8,500 nt of DNA, taken from the NCBI GenBank assembly GCA_902461995.1, contig CABQAA010000077.1, positions 1-8,500 on the forward strand. Direction: 5' to 3'. The notes beneath the pieces are model-generated. The model was not told where the DNA came from. It saw only the letters and a program-made list of their open reading frames with translations, and searched no databases. A program made the translations under genes and the position numbers. Positions 1 through 6,104 of the stretch are shown one piece after another. The DNA comes from an uncultured Oscillospiraceae bacterium. Its GTDB lineage: Bacteria > Bacillota > Clostridia > Oscillospirales > Acutalibacteraceae. Within the stretch, counting starts at the first letter, position 1; each line of letters begins with the position of its first letter.

Positions 1-878
1 CCTACGGCGCAGTCTCCCGATACGGCCTGATCGCCTATGCTTCGAGTTTCGATGTCATCGGTCCCCTGACCGTGACGGCAGCGGACGCCGCCCTGGTATT
101 CGACGCCATCGCCGTTCCGGACGACCGGGACGCCACCTGCACCGGAGGGCGGGGATCGTCCGCCGCGGCCTCTCTCGGTCAAGAGGATCTCCGGGGGCGG
201 CGGATCGGGGTCCTCACCGCCTGCCTGGACGGCCTCCAGCCGGAGGTGGAACGGGCGCTGGAGCAAGCGGCCGCTGTCTTCCGCGGCATGGGCGCCGAAA
301 CCGTGGAGCTGCCGCTTCCTGAACTCAGCTCCGCCCTGTCGGCCTATTATATTCTAGCGAGTGCCGAAGCCTCCTCCAATCTCGCGCGGTACGACGGCAT
401 CCGCTACGGACACGCCGCGGGCGGCGATATCCGCCGCGCCCGCAGCGAGGGCTTCGGCCGGGAGGTGCGGCGGCGCATCCTGCTGGGCACCTATGTGCTC
501 AGCACCGGGTACGCCGAGGCATATTACAAGCGGGCGAAGGCCCTGCAAAGCGCCCTCGTCCGCCGTTTCGATGCGCTTTTTTCCTCCTGCGATCTGCTGC
601 TCACCCCCACCACCGCCACCACCGCCTATCCCTGCGGAGCCGCCATGAGTCCGGTGGCCGTCTACCGGACGGATCTCTGCACGGCGCCCGTCAATCTGGC
701 CGGGCTGCCCGCCTTGTCCGTCCCCTGCGGTTTTGACAGCCGGGGACTGCCCATCGGCATGCAGCTGATCGGCCCGGCCTATTCGGAGGCGCGGCTGCTC
801 AGCGCCGCCCATCGGTTCGAGCAGGAAACGGACGGTGCCTTCCTGTGCGCCCGAGCGATGCGAGAGGTGACGTTATGA
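1..878 (+). CDS. gatA: Glutamyl-tRNA(Gln)/aspartyl-tRNA(Asn) amidotransferase subunit A, 3' part
   Basis: GatA is the glutaminase subunit of the cytoplasmic GatCAB complex. It releases ammonia from glutamine, and the ammonia passes to GatB to amidate Glu-tRNA(Gln) or Asp-tRNA(Asn). The reading frame is open from base 3, where it reads YGAVSRYGLIAYASSFD, a well-conserved GatA stretch, and continues to TGA at 876-878. The 5' half, including the Lys-Ser-Ser amidase catalytic region, lies outside the window. Also visible are the GatA-typical block ASAEASSNLARYDGIRYG and the C-terminal amidase block GLPALSVPCGF...GLPIGMQLIG. An ATG-like start within the window is only internal. The stop overlaps the gatB start (ATGA, 875-878), so the two are translationally coupled; gatC, if present in the operon, must lie upstream. 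The visible part is intact. An amidase paralogue is very unlikely given gatB next door. Confidence 0.96.
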   Translation, partial: YGAVSRYGLIAYASSFDVIGPLTVTAADAALVFDAIAVPDDRDATCTGGRGSSAAASLGQEDLRGRRIGVLTACLDGLQPEVERALEQAAAVFRGMGAETVELPLPELSSALSAYYILASAEASSNLARYDGIRYGHAAGGDIRRARSEGFGREVRRRILLGTYVLSTGYAEAYYKRAKALQSALVRRFDALFSSCDLLLTPTTATTAYPCGAAMSPVAVYRTDLCTAPVNLAGLPALSVPCGFDSRGLPIGMQLIGPAYSEARLLSAAHRFEQETDGAFLCARAMREVTL

Positions 879-2293
879 CCACGCCCTATGAATTGGTCGG
901 AGGACTCGAAACCCATGTTGAGCTTTCCACCAAATCCAAGCTTTTCTGCGGCTGCTCTGCGGCGTTTGGCGGTGAGCCCAACACCCATTGCTGCCCGGTC
1001 TGCCTCGGGCTGCCGGGGGCCCTCCCCCGTCTGAACCGGGAGGCCGTGCGTCTGGCGGCTCTGGCAGGGCTGGCGCTGAACGGCCGCATCCGTCCGGTTT
1101 CGTATATGGACCGGAAGGCCTACACCTACCCCGATCTTCCGAAAGGGTATCAGATCACCCAATTCGACCGCCCGTTCTGCGAGGGCGGGCATCTCTCCCT
1201 CTCGAACGGGCGGGTGATCCGGATCGTCCGCATCCACATTGAGGAGGACGCGGGCAAGCTTCTTCACCGGCAGGGGAAGACCCTGGTGGACTACAACCGG
1301 GCCGGTGTACCGCTCATCGAGATCGTCACCGAACCGGATTTCCGAAGTGCCGCCGAGATGCGGGAGTATCTGGAATCGATCCGGCTGCTGATGCGGCACA
1401 TCGGGGTTTCAGACGGCAACATGCAGGAGGGATCCCTGCGCTGCGACGTTAACCTGTCGGTCCGTCCGGCAGGAACGTCCGCTCTCGGCACCCGGACCGA
1501 AATCAAAAATCTGAACTCCTTTTCCTTCCTCGAAAAAGCCGTGACCTTTGAATACGAGCGGCAGGCGGCCCAGCTCGCCTGCGGCGGCGAGGTCGAGCAG
1601 GAAACCCGCCGCTTTGACGAGAAAACCGGCTCAACCGTGCGGATGCGGGGCAAGGAGGACGCAGACGATTACCGGTATTTCCGGGAGCCGGATCTCACGG
1701 CCATCCGCCTGACCGCCGACGAAATCGACGGGCTGCGCGCCTCCCTTCCCGAGCTGCCGGCTGCCCGTTTTGCCCGGTATACCGGGGTGTACGGCCTGTC
1801 CGAAACCGACGCCCGTCTTATCCTGCAGCACCGCCCCGTGGCCGATCTCTTCGATGAAGCGTCGGAAGGTGTTCGGCCGGCCACGGTGGCCCGCCTCATC
1901 CTCGGTGGATTGTTCCGCCGACTCGACACCGACGCCGCAAGAGAACAGGAACCCCTGCCGGTTGCGGCCGCTGCCCTGCGGGAACTCGCTGCGCTCTCCG
2001 ACAGCGGCCGCCTGCGGAGCGGCCAGGTGAAGGCCCTGCTCGAGCGGATGCTGGATACCGGCCGCGCCCCTACCGAGCTGCTGGCCGAGCTGGACACGCA
2101 TGGGGTGGACGATGAGCGTCTCTTCGCCCTCTGCCGTGCGGCCCTGTCCGCGCACCCCGAAGCGGTCCGGGACATTCAAAACGGCAAGGACAAGGCGCTG
2201 AAATCCCTGATCGGCTGCGTCATGCGGGAAACGAAGGGCGGAGCCGATCCCCTGCGGGCGGAAGCGCTGCTGCGGGAAATGCTGCCGCGATAA
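875..2293 (+). CDS. gatB: Aspartyl/glutamyl-tRNA amidotransferase subunit B
   Basis: GatB is the kinase/amidase subunit of GatCAB. It phosphorylates the mischarged aminoacyl group and amidates it with ammonia channelled from GatA. The product is 472 aa, close to the usual length. ATG 875 is preferred over the in-frame GTG at 845 because GAGAGG (862-867) sits 7 nt upstream and the protein then starts MTTPYELVGGLETHVEL, as family members do. The N-terminal zinc site is visible as C25-x-C27 and C40-x2-C43 (CPVCLGLPG). The catalytic cradle shows DRKAYTYPDLPKGYQITQ, HIEEDAGK, DYNRAGVPLIEIVTEPD, EIKNLNSF and RYFREPDL. The last ~150 residues fit the helical and YqeY-like tRNA-binding tail, ending in GKDKALKSLIGCVMRETKG. 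It is in the same operon as gatA with a 4-bp ATGA overlap. No truncation or frameshift is seen. Confidence 0.97.
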   Translation: MTTPYELVGGLETHVELSTKSKLFCGCSAAFGGEPNTHCCPVCLGLPGALPRLNREAVRLAALAGLALNGRIRPVSYMDRKAYTYPDLPKGYQITQFDRPFCEGGHLSLSNGRVIRIVRIHIEEDAGKLLHRQGKTLVDYNRAGVPLIEIVTEPDFRSAAEMREYLESIRLLMRHIGVSDGNMQEGSLRCDVNLSVRPAGTSALGTRTEIKNLNSFSFLEKAVTFEYERQAAQLACGGEVEQETRRFDEKTGSTVRMRGKEDADDYRYFREPDLTAIRLTADEIDGLRASLPELPAARFARYTGVYGLSETDARLILQHRPVADLFDEASEGVRPATVARLILGGLFRRLDTDAAREQEPLPVAAAALRELAALSDSGRLRSGQVKALLERMLDTGRAPTELLAELDTHGVDDERLFALCRAALSAHPEAVRDIQNGKDKALKSLIGCVMRETKGGADPLRAEALLREMLPR

Positions 2294-2337
2294 GCGACGG
2301 CGGCTCATCGATAAACGGGTGTTCGAAACCAAGGACG

Positions 2338-2345
2338 AAGGAGGG
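2338..2345 (+). promoter_or_regulatory. Strong Shine-Dalgarno deciding the start of the amber-interrupted gene
   Basis: AAGGAGGG lies 8 nt before ATG 2354 and only 2 nt before ATG 2348, so 2354 is the better start. A near-ideal ribosome site in front of a 19-codon stub argues that the frame across the following TAG was, or still is, one gene. Confidence 0.75.
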
Positions 2346-2353
2346 ATATGGTT

Positions 2354-3451
2354 ATGAACTTATCCAAATCCATCGACTTTCTGCCGGAAAACGGCGGCGA
2401 CGTGATCCAGTAGCGCCTGCACACCGAAATCCTGAAGGACGTAACTCCCGCGCAGGCGGAAACCCTGCTGGAAAAGGTGATGCAGACGCCGTACTTCAAG
2501 CTGGTGGAAGGATACGCCAAGCCAAACGGCTATATCGGCATCGGCATGCATTCCTGGGACAAATTCCAGGAAATCCGGCTGCAGGACGGGGAGGCGGCGC
2601 GGCTTTTATCCAACTACGCCATCCCGAGGGAGCATCCGCTCGTCCGCCGTTTCGTCATGGCCATGCGGGACGAGGCAATCCTAAAAGAGGAATTCTCCTA
2701 TTATCATCCGGAAACCGTGCGGTTTGAAAACCGCTTCCTCGGCCTATCGAACGGCGGGGGGCTGATGGTGCTCGTATACACCTGTCAGGCGCTGCTGGGC
2801 TACGGAGACGATCCGGAAGTCGTCCCCTTTGCGGATATCTCCTATAAGGCCTTCGAAAGCCTGCTGGATATCCAGTCCCTGGACGACACCACCCAATTCA
2901 AGCCGCATCTGAAAAAAGCGTACAACTACCCCTACATCGAAGAAAACGCCTATTTCCCCTGCCAGTATCATCTGGAAACGCTGGCCCATACCACGTCCTG
3001 GCGAAGCCCCGAGAAAACCGCCCGGCTGGTCCGGGCGATTCGGCACCACGATTCGATCATAAAAGAGGACAACCAGCTGCAGGTCAAGATCAAAAAACAC
3101 TATTACGGGCCTCTCTGTGCGTATTGCCGGCCGTTTAAAGCGTTTGACACCACCAGAACCGACATTGCCCTGCGCAAAACGATCACGCATCTCGCCATGG
3201 TCGGCGGCCGCGACATCGACGTGGTCAGGCGGTCGGCCGAAGCGGTGGAGGAGGCCCTGCAGACGGACGGGATTCTGCGGGTGACGTTTGCATCCCCCTA
3301 TAAAAAAGCCTACTTCAAACGGAACATGGAATTCCCCGGGCCATACAGTGAAATTTCACTCGAGTCCCATCATAAAACGGACCGCGCAATTTGGTGCGAG
3401 CTGACCTTCTGGGCGGTTCAGCTGCTGAGCCTTCTGGACGGGACCGTGTGA
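2354..3451 (+). pseudogene. Conserved hypothetical protein interrupted by one in-frame TAG (nonsense mutant or readthrough)
   Basis: The frame begins at ATG 2354 (MNLSKSIDF) behind a strong Shine-Dalgarno, meets TAG at 2411-2413 (codon 20), and then stays open without a break to TGA 3449-3451. The total is 365 codon positions. The part after TAG (RLHTEILKD..., then the ATG at 2480 starting MQTPYFKLVEGYAKPNGYIG) looks fully conserved. It is rich in aromatic and charged motifs: GIGMHSWDKF, LLSNYAIP, FENRFLGL, ALLGYGDD, YNYPYIEENAYFPCQYHLE and WCELTFWAVQLL. I recognise the style of a clostridial hypothetical family, probably all-helical and perhaps an alpha/alpha-toroid fold, but cannot assign a function. 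From memory the TAG position is usually Tyr in relatives, so a TAC/TAT to TAG change would explain it; this needs an alignment. Reinitiation at GTG 2477 or ATG 2480 (AAAAGG just upstream) could give a 323-324 aa product. No transmembrane segment or signal peptide is seen. Confidence 0.7.
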
Positions 3452-3499
3452 CAGAAGACCCGCCGAAACAAAACGGCCGCTTGCAGGCCGCCAATAGGA

Positions 3500-3538
3500 T
3501 AAAAACACCGCCGCAAATCCTTCGATTCGCGGCGGTGT
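3500..3538 (-). terminator. Rho-independent terminator of the pyrB-flavoprotein-LURP unit
   Basis: Read on the - strand, a 10-bp perfect stem (arms 3538-3529 and 3514-3505, ACACCGCCGC/GCGGCGGTGT) extends after one mismatch by four more pairs to a short loop. It is followed by five Ts (3504-3500). It begins one base past the stop codon of the LURP-like gene. On the + strand there is no T-tract, so it acts mainly on - strand transcription. A smaller GGCCG hairpin (3474-3490) lies just after the + strand gene but also lacks a T-run. Confidence 0.88.
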
Positions 3539-3539
3539 C

Positions 3540-4025
3540 TCAGTTCTGGCTTCCGTTATGGACGCAGTTGTCGATGGCTGCGACTAGCGCGCAGAAAAAG
3601 GCGGGATCGCCGCCTCCGGGGTCCAGATGCAGGTGATAGGTGTCGCCCCAGGAGAGGATCGCCTTTTCAACGGTGGCCATCGCCACTCCGTTGCAGAGGA
3701 CCTGGAAATCCCAGCCGAAGACGCTGCCTTCGATCTCAAAATGCCCGTATCCGCTTTCGACGGCGAGGCTGTGGCCGAACAGAGTGAAATTTTTCCGGAC
3801 CGAGGCCACGGCCAACCCGCCCTTATAAACCGTATAACGGGGCATAAAATGGAACACTTCCTGTTCCACATAGTACAGTTCCTGCCCGTTCCGGTCGTAC
3901 AGATGCAATTTCGCGCCGAAGGTGAAGACCTCGCCTTCCACCCGGTACACCGGCACCTCCCGGTCATCCGTGATATCGTATTTGTCTCCCCAGGATAACA
4001 CCCGCTGACGAATGTAGAGATCCAT
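3540..4025 (-). CDS. LURP-one-related (YxjI/Tubby-like fold) family protein
   Basis: The predicted product is a 161 aa soluble protein. The sequence MDLYIRQRVLSWGDKYDI..., the YRVEGEVFTFGAKLHLYDRNG strand series and the closing ILSWGDTYHLHLDPGG match the LURP-one-related/YxjI family, whose fold resembles the Tubby C-terminal beta-barrel. Family members are about this length and mostly of unknown function; lipid or membrane association has been suggested for the fold. A repeated LSWGDxY motif near both ends (residues about 10-16 and again about 40 residues from the C-terminus) is typical of the family rather than a duplication event. ATG 4025 is chosen because GGGAGGAAGGAA fills the 12-nt gap to the preceding flavoprotein stop. 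It is the last gene of the unit, followed at once by the terminator. It has no signal peptide or membrane helix. Confidence 0.85.
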   Translation of the reverse strand: MDLYIRQRVLSWGDKYDITDDREVPVYRVEGEVFTFGAKLHLYDRNGQELYYVEQEVFHFMPRYTVYKGGLAVASVRKNFTLFGHSLAVESGYGHFEIEGSVFGWDFQVLCNGVAMATVEKAILSWGDTYHLHLDPGGGDPAFFCALVAAIDNCVHNGSQN

Positions 4026-4037
4026 TTCCTTCCTCCC

Positions 4038-4628
4038 TTATCCGAAAATCTGCCGCAGAACGGCCCGGACCTGCGCCTGCGCATCGTCGAGCGGATCTCC
4101 GGCATCCGCGTTCACCGCATGGACCGCTCCAGCGAGCTTCGTGTTCAGAACCGTGAGGTGGGGCGCCAGCTGCTGTTCGATCAACCGTCCGCCCTCGTCG
4201 GACGGACTTCCCGAAACCGTCAGCAGCAAGCCCGGTTTGGGTTTCCCGATTGGCGGACGGATGCCCAGAATAAACCGCGCCGACCAATACCGCTGGAGCC
4301 GGTCGAGCACCGCCTTCATGGGCGCGGGAAAGGAGCGGTGATACACCGGTGTCGCAAAAATCAGCAGATCGGCCTCCTCCAGCTCTGTGTAAAAACCGTC
4401 AAGATCCCGTTTGGAGCAGCCCTCCCGCCGCTTGCAGTAACCGCAGTCGTCGCAGGGAACCGACATGTTTTTAAAACAGTTCCACACCATCGTATGCGTC
4501 CCCACGGGCAGAGATGCCAGAACCGTCTCGGTCAGCCGCGCCGTCGGGCCATGCGGGTGGGGGGAACCGAAGATCACCAGGACACGTTCAGGGGAGCAGG
4601 GTGCGTTCTTCGCAGTATCGGCAGACAA
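4038..4628 (-). CDS. Flavodoxin-fold NAD(P)H-dependent FMN reductase / iron-sulfur flavoprotein-like
   Basis: The protein has a flavodoxin-like fold. The beta1 strand and FMN phosphate loop are RVLVIFGSPHPHGPTARL. A second FMN-contacting block is ADLLIFATPVYHRSFPAPMKAVLDRLQ, and LLLTVSGSPSDEGG follows. Between them is the compact motif C59-x2-C62-x2-C65-x5-C71 (CDDCGYCKRREGC, numbered from the TTG start). This resembles the cluster-binding motif of Isf-type iron-sulfur flavoproteins, though many FMN reductases keep a partial form. The expected role is a cytoplasmic redox carrier or quinone/flavin reductase; the substrate cannot be told. The start is uncertain. The frame runs back to ATG 4709 inside pyrB. 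TTG 4628 (196 aa) follows an AAGGTGGG-like site, and GTG 4637 or GTG 4577 are possible, but GTG 4577 would cut into beta1. All but the last overlap the pyrB 3' end (stop 4588), implying translational coupling. The LURP-like gene starts 12 nt downstream. Confidence 0.85.
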   Translation of the reverse strand: MSADTAKNAPCSPERVLVIFGSPHPHGPTARLTETVLASLPVGTHTMVWNCFKNMSVPCDDCGYCKRREGCSKRDLDGFYTELEEADLLIFATPVYHRSFPAPMKAVLDRLQRYWSARFILGIRPPIGKPKPGLLLTVSGSPSDEGGRLIEQQLAPHLTVLNTKLAGAVHAVNADAGDPLDDAQAQVRAVLRQIFG

Positions 4629-5658
4629 CCAGATCACCCACCTTCTCAAATAACGGGGGCAAATAGGATTCTTGATGGGTGACGCAGTGCGGATTCCCAC
4701 AGCGGACATCCTGTCTGGCGGGGACCGGATCGAGTCGTTTCTGTTCGCCCTCCAGCATCTTGGCGATCAGCGCCATTCGCGCATAGAGACCATACTCGGT
4801 CTGCTCGAAATATTTGGCCCGCGGATCGTCGTCCACCTCAACGGTGATCTCATCCACCCGCGGCAGCGGATGCAGGACAATCAGGTCCTTTTTCGCCCGT
4901 TTCATCTTCGCGCCGTCAAGCACATAGACGCCCTTTTGGCGCTCGTATTCTTCCGCCGACGTGAAGCGTTCCCGCTGGATGCGGGTCATGTACAGCACGT
5001 CGAGCAGCGGCATTGCGTCGGCCAGGTTGTCCATTTCCGTATAGGTGCAGCCCGCCGCTGCCAGAAAATCCTTGATGTAAGGCGGGATGCCCAGATCGGG
5101 TGTGGAGATGAGCACGAAGGAGTTGCCTGGAAAGGCCGCCATCGCCCGGATAAGGGAATGGACCGTCCGGCCGTTTTTGAGATCGCCGCACAGCCCGATG
5201 CACAGATGGTCAAACCGTCCTTTTTCCTGGCGGAGGGTTACCATATCGGTGAGCGTCTGGGTGGGATGCAGATGTCCCCCGTCTCCCGCATTGATGACGG
5301 GTACGCGGGAATACAGCGAGGCCGCCAGGGCCGCACCCGCGACCGGATGCCGCATGGCGATGATGTCCGCATAGCCGCTGACCACCCGAACGGTGTCTTT
5401 TAAGGACTCTCCTTTGGAGACCGACGAGTTTGCGGGATTGTCGAACCCGATGATGCGCCCCCCCAGCCGCAGCATGGCAGTCTGAAAGGACATTTGGGTG
5501 CGGGTGGAGGGCTCATAAAATAGCGTGGCCAGGATTTTGCCCCGGCACACGCCATAATAATCGTCCAGATGAGACCCGATATCGCAGGCAAGGCGGGTGA
5601 TGTCCTCCCATTCCTGCACGGATAAATCGGTGATGTCGATGAGATGGCGTGACGGCAT
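4588..5658 (-). CDS. pyrB: Aspartate carbamoyltransferase catalytic chain with C-terminal PyrI-like zinc ribbon
   Basis: The enzyme condenses carbamoyl phosphate with aspartate to N-carbamoyl-aspartate, the committed step of pyrimidine synthesis. The carbamoyl-phosphate signature FYEPSTRT (47-54), the SKGES loop (81-85), MRHP, NAGDGGHLHPTQTLTD and HPLPRVDEI are all present, so the enzyme should be active. ATG 5658 is chosen because GGAAGGAG lies about 10 nt upstream; the frame extends further upstream but runs through the promoter. The protein is 356 aa, longer than usual catalytic chains (~310 aa). The extra tail contains C320-x4-C325 and C346-x2-C349 (CGNPHC...CRYCEE). This closely resembles the zinc domain of the regulatory chain PyrI, without PyrI's nucleotide-binding domain. 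The gene heads a - strand unit with the flavoprotein and LURP-like genes. No PyrR-type attenuator is visible in the ~40-nt leader. Confidence 0.96.
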   Translation of the reverse strand: MPSRHLIDITDLSVQEWEDITRLACDIGSHLDDYYGVCRGKILATLFYEPSTRTQMSFQTAMLRLGGRIIGFDNPANSSVSKGESLKDTVRVVSGYADIIAMRHPVAGAALAASLYSRVPVINAGDGGHLHPTQTLTDMVTLRQEKGRFDHLCIGLCGDLKNGRTVHSLIRAMAAFPGNSFVLISTPDLGIPPYIKDFLAAAGCTYTEMDNLADAMPLLDVLYMTRIQRERFTSAEEYERQKGVYVLDGAKMKRAKKDLIVLHPLPRVDEITVEVDDDPRAKYFEQTEYGLYARMALIAKMLEGEQKRLDPVPARQDVRCGNPHCVTHQESYLPPLFEKVGDLVVCRYCEERTLLP

Positions 5659-5672
5659 GGTCGATCCTCTCC

Positions 5673-5739
5673 TTCCGGTTGCGGCCAGTTCGCAGATCGG
5701 ATATAGTGTACCACGATTCGACCCTTTCCGCAACCGGAA
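5673..5739. repeat. Perfect 12-bp inverted repeat bracketing the pyrB promoter
   Basis: TTCCGGTTGCGG (5673-5684) and its exact reverse complement CCGCAACCGGAA (5728-5739) are separated by 43 bp. One arm covers the pyrB -35 box. The other lies in the pyrB leader and includes part of its Shine-Dalgarno. The -10 box is at the centre. Because one arm is upstream of the predicted start of transcription, this is a DNA-level repeat rather than an mRNA hairpin; a two-site operator is the simplest reading (inference). Confidence 0.75.
5705..5733 (-). promoter_or_regulatory. pyrB promoter
   Basis: On the - strand TTGCGG (5733-5728) is followed by exactly 17 bp and TACACT (5710-5705). Predicted transcription starts near 5698, giving a ~40-nt leader to ATG 5658. 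It is a good sigma-A type promoter, with the inverted repeat overlapping its -35. Confidence 0.7.
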
Positions 5740-5755
5740 ACCGTGGAAAATCCCC

Positions 5756-5784
5756 TTGCTTTTTATCGGCGTATAGTGTATACT
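5756..5784 (+). promoter_or_regulatory. tRNA-Leu promoter
   Basis: TTGCTT (5756-5761), a 17-bp spacer and TATACT (5779-5784) place the transcription start near 5791, about 13 nt before the mature tRNA. It is divergent from the pyrB promoter, with 22 bp between the two -35 boxes. Confidence 0.75.
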
Positions 5785-5803
5785 GTCTTTGCTTTTCACA
5801 CAC

Positions 5804-5890
5804 GCCGGTGTGATGGAATTGGCAGACGTAGTGGACTCAAAATCCACCGGTGGCGACACCGTGCCGGTTCGAGTCCGGCCACCGGCACCA
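5804..5890 (+). tRNA. tRNA-Leu (anticodon CAA)
   Basis: This is an 87-nt class II tRNA. The acceptor stem GCCGGTG (5804-5810) pairs perfectly with CACCGGC (5880-5886), followed by discriminator A and encoded CCA (5888-5890). The anticodon stem GTGGA/TCCAC (5831-5835/5843-5847) frames the loop CTCAAAA, giving anticodon CAA (5838-5840), which reads UUG leucine codons. The long variable arm expected of tRNA-Leu follows, then a T-arm with GGTTCGAGTCC. It has its own promoter and terminator. The base composition changes abruptly right after its 3' end, which suggests that this end served as an integration site; no second copy of the tRNA 3' end was found in the window. Confidence 0.96.
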
Positions 5891-5898
5891 TAATAGAT

Positions 5899-5941
5899 AA
5901 ACCTGTTTCAAAGATAAAAAGAAGCAGGTTTATTTATTTTT
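5899..5941 (+). terminator. Terminator of tRNA-Leu
   Basis: AAACCTGTTTC (5899-5909) pairs with GAAGCAGGTTT (5921-5931) over 11 bp with one G-U, an 11-nt loop, and a following run of mostly T (5932-5941). Position and form fit rho-independent termination of the tRNA transcript. Confidence 0.8.
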
Positions 5942-6002
5942 GCGTTAAAAGTGAGGATTTTCAGAGAAAAATCCAATACTGATCGAGAAGTTTACGAAAC
6001 AG

Positions 6003-6050
6003 GTCGCTGCTCAAACATGAAAGTTTTTATGTTTGAGATAGCGGCTTTTT
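6003..6050 (+). terminator. Second terminator-like hairpin upstream of the recombinase module
   Basis: CTCAAACAT (6010-6018) pairs perfectly with ATGTTTGAG (6029-6037). The stem continues past a small internal loop as GTCGCT (6003-6008)/AGCGGC (6040-6045) and is followed by TTTTT (6046-6050). No complete gene ends here. Only a 21-codon open stretch (5955-6017) runs into it, with its TGA (6018-6020) in the loop, so it may be the end of a gene whose body has been lost. Around it, 5942-6104 holds no gene; a small 7-bp hairpin lies at 5955-5974. Confidence 0.65.
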
Positions 6051-6104
6051 ATTTGCTTCATTATATAACTTGAAAATAATAATGTTTGAAAGGAGAAAAA
6101 TCTT

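Noticed and set aside
779..1399. Long - strand open frame opposite gatA/gatB
   Set aside because: It is a shadow of the GC-rich gatB coding frame; the product is low-complexity, with no ribosome site or recognisable domain.
1631..2332. Long - strand open frame opposite the 3' half of gatB
   Set aside because: Antisense shadow of a well-supported conserved gene; no family resemblance.
2411..2413. TAG as a pyrrolysine codon
   Set aside because: There is no sign of a methylamine methyltransferase or of pyl genes; the surrounding protein is not a known Pyl protein. Kept only as a readthrough possibility.
4119..4682. + strand open frame of 187 codons opposite the flavoprotein gene
   Set aside because: The flavoprotein frame on the - strand has clear motifs and operon context; the + frame looks like random GC-rich translation.
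5659..5705. PyrR-type attenuator or other riboswitch in the pyrB leader
   Set aside because: The leader is only ~40 nt and shows no anti-terminator/terminator pair.
5659..5859. N-terminal extension of pyrB into the tRNA
   Set aside because: It would run through the pyrB promoter and antisense to tRNA-Leu; ATG 5658 has a good ribosome site and the normal PyrB N-terminus.
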